Below are positions 5,147-10,726 of a stretch of DNA of 10,726 nucleotides, in pieces. The stretch is taken from NCBI GenBank assembly GCA_900313405.1, contig OMQY01000090.1, positions 1-10,726 on the forward strand, read 5' to 3'. The translations under genes and the position numbers were made by a program. The stretch's first letter is position 1. Each line of letters opens with the position of its first letter. Source of the stretch: an uncultured Eubacteriales bacterium. GTDB lineage: Bacteria > Bacillota_A > Clostridia > Saccharofermentanales > Saccharofermentanaceae. A model generated the notes under the pieces. It was not told the origin of the DNA. It worked only from the letters and a program-made list of their open reading frames with translations, and searched no databases.

Positions 5147-7690
5147 ATGGCAAGAGGTACTAACCGCAGCCCCAGACGCAAGGGCTTGAGCTATACCAAG
5201 TACGGTTATATCTTTATCGCCCCGTTTGTAATTGTTTACTGCTTGTTCAGCCTGTATCCGTTGCTTACCACATTCTGGTACAGTACTGCTAACATGAAGA
5301 CAACAACTGCAGACTTCTGGGGATTTGACGATAAAGAGGTTTATTATGACCGCTACCTGGATCTGACAAAGTATCTCGGAGACGATCCCAGGATCGATTC
5401 CTCCTTCGATAACAATGTCGGAATGAAGCTCAGAGAATACAATGTAATCCGTAACTTCTTCCTGGTACAGGATACAGCGGATCAGTATGCACCTCTCGAT
5501 AGCGGTGTAAAGAATATCATCAACTTCGGCACCAATGAATTTGTAAGCCAGTCCACATTGGATATGTTGCAGCAGTGCTACGACAATGATTCCATGGAAT
5601 ACATGACAGCTGACGGCTATTCTGAGCTTAATGCTTGGTATAAGAACTATTCAACTGTTAATGCCGAGGCTACAAACATGCAGTCGTCGATGTCCAAGAT
5701 ATTCACGACATTAGACGCGATAGCTAATCCGGTTTCCGCAAGCGAGGAAGAGGAAGAGGCTATCGAGATCACTCCTGAGACGATCATCACGAGTGAAGAA
5801 TATCAGGAATTCCTTGATAAGCTTGCTGATACATCGAACTTCGATGAGAATCAGACATTATGGATGGATTATCTCGCATCCGAATATGCAGATGAAGTAT
5901 CGCTCTGGACATACTTTAATAAGGCTCTGGACGATCAGGCTCTGATCTCTGATCCGACCTTCTATTTCATCTGTGAACACTTACAGAACCCCAGCGCTTA
6001 TGTTGCCGAGGAAGGCGAAGACGGCGAGACATCTTATGCTTCCGTTGGCTCCGTTTCCGTCGATTTCATGAGCGATCTTACTGCATATCTTACAGGTAAT
6101 GACTGGATCGATGTTGTAAACAATCTCGATTCTTTTGAGAGCCTCGAAGCTTACGGTGCCGGTGAGGAAGAAGTACCTTCCGGAACAGACACAACGCTCT
6201 ATGAGGATATCCAGTCCCTGCAGAATGCAGGTATCATCAACGTAGTAAGCTATGTCTATGACGGAACAGCTTTTGCTCCCGCTACAGACGGCGAGAATGC
6301 AAACCTTCTCTATTCCCTTGAGAACTATGATCCCCGCGAGATCAGTGACGAAGAGCGTCTCGTAGCTCTTCTGATCTCTGATATCAAGGCTTACTGGGAA
6401 GCTCAGGGAAGAGCAGATATCGCTTCTTTTGCTTCCTACGCTGACAGCGCTGATGCTGTTAATGTTGATAAGTACATCACTTTCAACGGTGAGTTCAGCA
6501 TCAAGAAGTACAACCAGTTCAAGGAAGACGTTATGCCTATGGGCTGGACAGAGACACTTGCTGACAAGTTCACACTGGATTTCTATGATGATATGAATGA
6601 TGTCTATATGGACAACGTCAGACTCGTTAACCAGTACAAGCTCGACAACGAGATCACTCCCGCTGAAGAGACAGAAGCTGCATATGAGGCTGCTAAGCAG
6701 ATGGACATCGATGATCATGAGCTTCTCCAGTACTACAATGCTTGGCAGGAGTCTATCATCTACACACGTATGGCAGAGGAGAAGATCGATAATCCTCCTA
6801 CGCTGTATTCCAAGGTAGATGCTTCCAAGAAGTATCTCTGTGTCGGATTCGACAACTTCAAGGAGATCTTCACATCAACCTCCAGAAGGAACACTGTATT
6901 CGGTGCATTTATAACAACAGCCGAGATGTGGGTCGTAGGCTTCGTACCTCAGATCCTCCTGGCTCTGTTGCTCTCAGCATGGTTTACGGATACTAAGCTC
7001 CACCTGAAGGGCCTCGGCCTCATGAAGGCTTTGATGTACCTTCCTAACGTTATCACGGCCGTTACGGTAGCTATCTTCTTCAGAAGACTGTTCTCGTATT
7101 CGACCAACCCGGATGCTCTGCCTCCGGTACAGTACATACTGAGAAATGTATTCAATGATCCTGACGGATATAACTTCTTCCAGAAGGCATGGCCTACAAG
7201 ACTCATCGTATGTTTCATTAACTTCTGGATGTGGTACGGCAATACCATGATCGTATTGATCGCAGGTATTACATCGATCAACGAGTCTCTCTATGAGTCC
7301 GCTCAGATCGACGGTGCTAATTCCTTCCAGACATATACCAAGATCACAATGCCTCTGTTGAGACCTATCCTGCTCTACACAATGGTTACTTCCATGATCG
7401 GTGGTTTGCAGATGTACGATATTCCTCAGAACCTGAACATGAATCCGGCTCTGATCAATTTCAATGGTACATATATCAGGTCCACACAGACCGTTCTCAT
7501 GTATGTAAACAACATGGCGTTCGGTAAGGCGGCGGTTAAGCAGGTAGGTATCGCTTCTGCGACGTCCGTACTCCTGTTTATCGTAACTACTGTCCTCTCA
7601 CTGATCATCTTCTATATCATGAGAGATAAGGACGCAGCTAAGGCTGCAAAGGCTAAGAAGCTCGCAAGAAAGGCAGGTGCTGCAAAATGA
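5147..7690 (+). CDS. MalF-like sugar ABC permease with about 510-residue extracytoplasmic insertion
   Basis: The ATG at 5147 follows GGAGAG (5133-5138); the product has 847 residues, while simple MalF-type permeases have about 300. Membrane helix 1 spans about residues 19-43 (YGYIFIAPFVIVYCLF). The usual 'VGFDNFKEIF' segment before helix 2 appears only at 566-575. Helices 2-6 follow at about 585-612, 624-649, 686-712, 736-760 and 802-825. The EAA loop that contacts the ATPase is present (ESAQIDGANSFQTYTKITMP, starting at Glu717). Residues of about 51-563 lack obvious membrane segments, are acidic and rich in Tyr, and should lie outside the cell. E. coli MalF has its P2 loop, about 180 residues that touch the binding protein, at the same position. 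The C-terminal tail is Lys/Ala-rich and cytoplasmic. The frame is continuous across both junctions, so no frameshift or simple fusion is evident. The permease function is secure; the insertion's role is unknown. Confidence 0.93.
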   Translation: MARGTNRSPRRKGLSYTKYGYIFIAPFVIVYCLFSLYPLLTTFWYSTANMKTTTADFWGFDDKEVYYDRYLDLTKYLGDDPRIDSSFDNNVGMKLREYNVIRNFFLVQDTADQYAPLDSGVKNIINFGTNEFVSQSTLDMLQQCYDNDSMEYMTADGYSELNAWYKNYSTVNAEATNMQSSMSKIFTTLDAIANPVSASEEEEEAIEITPETIITSEEYQEFLDKLADTSNFDENQTLWMDYLASEYADEVSLWTYFNKALDDQALISDPTFYFICEHLQNPSAYVAEEGEDGETSYASVGSVSVDFMSDLTAYLTGNDWIDVVNNLDSFESLEAYGAGEEEVPSGTDTTLYEDIQSLQNAGIINVVSYVYDGTAFAPATDGENANLLYSLENYDPREISDEERLVALLISDIKAYWEAQGRADIASFASYADSADAVNVDKYITFNGEFSIKKYNQFKEDVMPMGWTETLADKFTLDFYDDMNDVYMDNVRLVNQYKLDNEITPAEETEAAYEAAKQMDIDDHELLQYYNAWQESIIYTRMAEEKIDNPPTLYSKVDASKKYLCVGFDNFKEIFTSTSRRNTVFGAFITTAEMWVVGFVPQILLALLLSAWFTDTKLHLKGLGLMKALMYLPNVITAVTVAIFFRRLFSYSTNPDALPPVQYILRNVFNDPDGYNFFQKAWPTRLIVCFINFWMWYGNTMIVLIAGITSINESLYESAQIDGANSFQTYTKITMPLLRPILLYTMVTSMIGGLQMYDIPQNLNMNPALINFNGTYIRSTQTVLMYVNNMAFGKAAVKQVGIASATSVLLFIVTTVLSLIIFYIMRDKDAAKAAKAKKLARKAGAAK

Positions 7691-8562
7691 GTAACAATGA
7701 AGTAAAGTTGCGCAGTAAGTCCGGCTCCATTGCAGCTTACAGTGCTTTGGTCTATGTAGTAGTTATCTTCTTCTCCATCTTGGCGATCATTCCTTTCTGG
7801 TTCATGTTCATGAATGCCACATGGGATACCTTCAATGTTCAGAAGTCTATCAAGTTGTGGCCTAACTTCAAGCATATGCACCAGGTTATCGACAACTGGA
7901 ACAACCTTAAGGAGAGATCAACCTTCAGCTTTGCTATCGGTTTTAAGAACTCCCTTATCATCTCTGTGTCATCAACAGTACTGACCGTTTACTTCTCGGC
8001 ACTGACTGCTTATGGACTTTCTGTCTATAACTTCAAGGGTCGTAAGACGATATTCGCTATTATCGTCGGAGTTATGATGGTTCCTACGGCTGTTAATATC
8101 ACAGGTTTCTACAGATTGATGATCTCCCTGGGTCTGTTGGGAACAAAGTGGCCGCTTATTCTTCCGGCTATCGCTGCTCCTGCGACCGTATTCTTCATCA
8201 AGCAGTATCTCGAGACTTCACTCTCAACCGAGATCATCGAGGCTTCGAGAATCGACGGTGCCGGCGAGTTCTATACCTTCAACAGGATCTGCTTGCCGAT
8301 CATGGTACCGGTACTTGCTACACAGGGTATCTTCTCCTTCCTGGGATCTTGGAACAACTTCTTCGCTCCTTCGATCCTCTTGAACAGATCGGAGAACAAG
8401 ACACTCCCGTTGATGGTTGCTCAGCTCTATGGTGACCGTTACACGGATTACGGTATGATCTACATGGGTCTGTCCGCGTCTGTTATCCCTGTTATCATCG
8501 TTTACGCTTTCCTGCAGAGATACATCATCCAGGGTGTTGCTGCCGGTGGTGTTAAGGAGTAA
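7687..8562 (+). CDS. MalG-like sugar ABC permease
   Basis: The ATG at 7687 overlaps the preceding stop in an ATGA arrangement, so translation is probably coupled; the ribosome binding site (AGG repeats near 7671-7678) is only moderate. The product has 291 residues, normal for the family. Helix 1 (about 19-40) is followed by a loop with LWPNF, typical of MalG-like proteins, then helices 2-6. The EAA loop is clear (EIIEASRIDGAGEFYTFNRI, starting at Glu182), and its flanking Leu-Pro is the expected ATPase contact region. Late features SWNNFFAPSIL and LPLMVAQ are also characteristic. It should form the channel as a heterodimer with the MalF-like permease. No ATPase gene follows, as is common for Firmicutes sugar importers that share an MsmX/MsiK-type ATPase. 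The MalF-type insertion is not mirrored here. Confidence 0.95.
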   Translation: MSNNEVKLRSKSGSIAAYSALVYVVVIFFSILAIIPFWFMFMNATWDTFNVQKSIKLWPNFKHMHQVIDNWNNLKERSTFSFAIGFKNSLIISVSSTVLTVYFSALTAYGLSVYNFKGRKTIFAIIVGVMMVPTAVNITGFYRLMISLGLLGTKWPLILPAIAAPATVFFIKQYLETSLSTEIIEASRIDGAGEFYTFNRICLPIMVPVLATQGIFSFLGSWNNFFAPSILLNRSENKTLPLMVAQLYGDRYTDYGMIYMGLSASVIPVIIVYAFLQRYIIQGVAAGGVKE

Positions 8563-8593
8563 TCCTTTAACTTCAACAGTTAAAACGAACATG

Positions 8594-8621
8594 GCGCCCT
8601 TCTTCGGAAGGGCGCTTTTTT
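8594..8621 (+). terminator. Strong Rho-independent terminator ending the importer operon
   Basis: GCGCCCTTC (8594-8602) pairs perfectly with GAAGGGCGC (8607-8615) around a TTCG loop closed by C-G, the very stable UUCG tetraloop. Six T residues follow (8616-8621). It begins 32 bases after the MalG-like stop codon. The phosphorylase gene downstream should therefore have its own promoter. Confidence 0.95.
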
Positions 8622-8741
8622 GTTCTGATCTAATGTCCTCTAATGAAGAAGAATTTACATGTTGTTTGTTCATATTTGCCTTGAGATAGTGTAAAATATA
8701 AGCACTTTTCACGAAGAATACCGATGACGGAGGCTACGACT
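8622..8741 (+). promoter_or_regulatory. Upstream region of the cellobiose phosphorylase gene
   Basis: The stretch between the operon terminator and the phosphorylase start is AT-rich. TTCATA (8669-8674), 17 bases, then TAAAAT (8692-8697) is a plausible promoter, four and five of six consensus positions. Two direct repeats TCTAATG (8629-8635 and 8639-8645), exactly ten bases apart, lie 24-40 bases upstream of that -35 and could be sites for an activator bound on one face of the helix. No regulator can be named. Initiation near 8704 would give a short leader. Confidence 0.45.
8729..8733 (+). promoter_or_regulatory. Ribosome binding site deciding the phosphorylase start
   Basis: GGAGG lies 8 bases before the ATG at 8742. 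An in-frame ATG at 8724 overlaps the approach to this site and has no good ribosome binding site of its own, so 8742 is preferred. The resulting N-terminus (MKFGHFDD) also matches the usual start of cellobiose phosphorylases. Confidence 0.85.
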
Positions 8742-10726
8742 ATGAAGTTTGGTCATTTCGATGACGCCAGGAAGGAATATGTTATTTCTTCACCCAGGAC
8801 CCCGTATCCCTGGATCAACTATTTGGGAACTCAGGGATTTTTCTCTCTGATCTCCAACACAGCAGGAGGCTACAGCTTCTACAAAGATGCAAGGCTGCGC
8901 AGGATCACACGTTACCGCTATAACAATGTACCGATCGATATGGGCGGACGTTATTTCTACATTAATGACAATGGTACTATCTGGAATCCCGGATGGTCTC
9001 CTGTAAAGACAGAGCTTGATGAGTATGAGTGCCGTCATGGTATGGGATATACTATCATCACAGGTAAGAAGAACGGACTTAAGGCTGAAGTTACTTTCTT
9101 CGTACCTCAGAACTATGACGGAGAGGTTCAGCAGGTAGTTCTCTCTAACGAGAGTTCCGAAGCTAAGACATTCAAGCTCTTCTCATTTGCCGAGTGGTGT
9201 CTGTGGGACGCTCAGGACGACTGCACGAACTTCCAGAGGAACTTCTCTACAGGCCGTGTTGAGGTCGTAGGCTCTACTATCTTCCATAAGACAGAGTACA
9301 GAGATCGTCGTGATCATTTTGCTTTCTATACTGTAAATGACGAGATCGACGGTTATGATACAGATCGTGATTCTTTTATCGGTCTCTATAACGGATTTAA
9401 TAATCCTCAGGCTGTTGAGGCAGGTAAGGCAAACAACTCTTTTGCTGACGGTTGGTCTCCGATCGCTTCACACTATAAGGAGATCACTCTCGCAGCAGGC
9501 GAGACAAAGACTCTCGTTTACATCCTCGGTTATGTCGAGATGCCTGTAGACCAGAAGTTCGAAGCTGACGGTAAGACGATCAATAAGGTCAAGGCAAATG
9601 CCATGATCGAGAAGTACAACACACCCGAGAAGGTTGCTGCAGGTCTTGATGAGCTCAAGGCAACATGGGATAAGCTCCTCGGCATCCTTAATGTTGATAC
9701 ACCTGATGACAAGGTTAACCGTATGGTCAACATCTGGAATCAGTATCAGTGTATGGTTACATTTAACCTTTCACGTTCGGCTTCCTACTTCGAGTCCGGT
9801 ATCGGTCGTGGTATGGGCTTCAGAGATTCCAACCAGGATGTATTGGGCTTCGTTCATCAGATCCCCGAGAGAGCAAGAGAGAGGATCATTGATATCGCTT
9901 CCACTCAGTTCCAGGACGGCGGATGCTATCACCAGTATCAGCCTCTTACAAAGAAGGGTAATGCCGACATCGGCGGAGACTTCTCTGACGATCCGCTCTG
10001 GCTCATCCTCTCTGTATCTGCCTACATCAAGGAGACAGGTGACTGGGGTATCCTCGACGAGATGGTTCCTTATGACAACGATATGTCCGTTGCTCAGCCT
10101 ATGCTCGACCACCTGAAGGTTTCCTTCTATCACATCGTTAATAACCTCGGACCTCACGGACTGCCACTGGCAATGAGAGCTGACTGGAATGACTGTATCA
10201 ATCTGTCCTGCTTCTCCGATACACCCGGTGAATCTTTCCAGACATACACCAACCCGAAGTTTGCTGCCGAGGGCGGCTACTCCAAGGTTGCCGAGTCTGT
10301 AATGGTTGCTACACTCTTCACATATGCAGGTCCTAACTATGTTGCTATCCTCAAGCACCTCGGCAAGGATGATGAGGCAGCTGCAGCTCAGGCAGAGATC
10401 GACAAGATGAAGAAGAACGTTATGGAGTCCGCTTGGGACGGTAACTGGTTCCTCAGAGCTTATGATGCAAATGGCGAGAAGATGGGTTCCAAGGAGTGCG
10501 AGGAAGGTCAGATCTTCATCGAGCCTCAGGGCTTCGCTATCATGTCCGAGATCGGTAAGGATCAGGGCTGTGACATCAAGACACTTGATTCCATCGATGA
10601 GAGACTCAATACAAAGTTCGGTCTCGTACTCAACAATCCTGCATTCACAAAGTACTACATCCAGTATGGTGAGATCTCCACATATCCGGGCGGATATAAG
10701 GAGAATGCCGGTATCTTTACACATAA
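8742..10726 (+). CDS. cbp: Cellobiose phosphorylase (GH94), 3'-truncated
   Basis: The frame is open from the ATG at 8742 to the window end, 661 full codons plus two bases; full-length enzymes have about 810-820 residues, so roughly 150 are missing. The N-terminal beta-sandwich contains [27 protein letters not shown] and RYRYNNVP, all typical of cellobiose rather than cellodextrin or chitobiose phosphorylase. In the (alpha/alpha)6 barrel, GFRDSNQD (Arg361, Asp362, Asp366) marks the substrate site. The DWND motif (481-484) holds the likely catalytic acid, Asp484. The window ends at GIFTH, the His of the GIFxHN segment that helps bind phosphate. The enzyme reversibly converts cellobiose plus phosphate into alpha-glucose 1-phosphate and glucose in the cytoplasm; no signal peptide is seen. 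It follows the importer operon beyond a strong terminator and probably uses that importer's product. Family assignment is very secure; cellobiose as substrate is likely. Confidence 0.95.
   Translation, partial: MKFGHFDDARKEYVISSPRTPYPWINYLGTQGFFSLISNTAGGYSFYKDARLRRITRYRYNNVPIDMGGRYFYINDNGTIWNPGWSPVKTELDEYECRHGMGYTIITGKKNGLKAEVTFFVPQNYDGEVQQVVLSNESSEAKTFKLFSFAEWCLWDAQDDCTNFQRNFSTGRVEVVGSTIFHKTEYRDRRDHFAFYTVNDEIDGYDTDRDSFIGLYNGFNNPQAVEAGKANNSFADGWSPIASHYKEITLAAGETKTLVYILGYVEMPVDQKFEADGKTINKVKANAMIEKYNTPEKVAAGLDELKATWDKLLGILNVDTPDDKVNRMVNIWNQYQCMVTFNLSRSASYFESGIGRGMGFRDSNQDVLGFVHQIPERARERIIDIASTQFQDGGCYHQYQPLTKKGNADIGGDFSDDPLWLILSVSAYIKETGDWGILDEMVPYDNDMSVAQPMLDHLKVSFYHIVNNLGPHGLPLAMRADWNDCINLSCFSDTPGESFQTYTNPKFAAEGGYSKVAESVMVATLFTYAGPNYVAILKHLGKDDEAAAAQAEIDKMKKNVMESAWDGNWFLRAYDANGEKMGSKECEEGQIFIEPQGFAIMSEIGKDQGCDIKTLDSIDERLNTKFGLVLNNPAFTKYYIQYGEISTYPGGYKENAGIFTH

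Noticed and set aside
3579..5153. A 524-codon open frame on the minus strand opposite the solute-binding protein gene
   Set aside because: It is a shadow of the strong codon bias of the plus-strand gene. Its product is Cys/Val/Leu-rich without domain character and it lacks a sensible ribosome binding site.
5147..7690. The long permease as a frameshift, fusion of two genes or assembly chimera
   Set aside because: The frame is continuous, codon use is similar across both borders, and the permease parts before and after the insertion complement each other exactly.
8724..8741. ATG at 8724 as start of the phosphorylase
   Set aside because: No ribosome binding site precedes it, and GGAGG at 8729-8733 is well placed for 8742, whose product starts like other family members.
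9771..10724. A 317-codon minus-strand open frame opposite the cellobiose phosphorylase
   Set aside because: The plus strand encodes unmistakable GH94 motifs across the whole stretch; the antisense frame resembles nothing and arises from codon bias.

Overview
The window looks like chromosomal DNA of a carbohydrate-using anaerobic Firmicute of class Clostridia. It has moderate GC, strong AGGAGG-type ribosome binding sites, short intergenic gaps, lipoboxed surface proteins on acidic or Pro/Thr-rich linkers, a sugar ABC importer without its own ATPase gene, and phosphorolytic cellobiose metabolism. A rumen or gut relative of Lachnospiraceae or Oscillospiraceae would fit. That placement is inferred from gene content and style; no marker gene is present. 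All genes are on the + strand. I see no tRNA, rRNA, CRISPR array, insertion sequence or integrase.

Left part (1-3358). The 3' end of a HlyD/MacA-type membrane fusion protein is followed 14 bases later by a protein built on a MacB-type extracytoplasmic core domain with only one transmembrane segment on each side. Together they look like the tail of an ABC export or cell-envelope operon whose ATPase and main permease should lie upstream. A hairpin terminator (about 2234-2279) closes it. A separate gene then encodes a lipoprotein with a Pro/Thr linker and a C-terminal domain resembling DUF3298/RsiV-type domains.

Middle (3359-8621). A 265-base gap holds an 8+8 inverted repeat, candidate promoters and a leader that can fold into competing helices. 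It leads into a sugar importer operon: a lipoprotein solute-binding protein with extreme codon bias, an intercistronic GC-rich hairpin, a MalF-like permease and a MalG-like permease that overlaps it by 4 bases. A strong UUCG-tetraloop terminator ends the operon. The MalF-like protein is 847 residues long, against roughly 300 for the simple family, because about 510 extracytoplasmic residues lie between its first membrane helix and the rest. This is the same topological position as the much smaller P2 loop of E. coli MalF, and it is the most unusual feature of the window.

Right part (8622-10726). A gene with its own upstream region encodes a GH94 cellobiose phosphorylase, cut by the window end after 661 codons. 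The importer probably brings in cellobiose or a related beta-glucoside, which the phosphorylase splits with phosphate into glucose 1-phosphate and glucose, saving ATP. The substrate assignment rests on the neighbouring phosphorylase. The importer ATPase is presumably a shared MsmX/MsiK-type protein encoded elsewhere.
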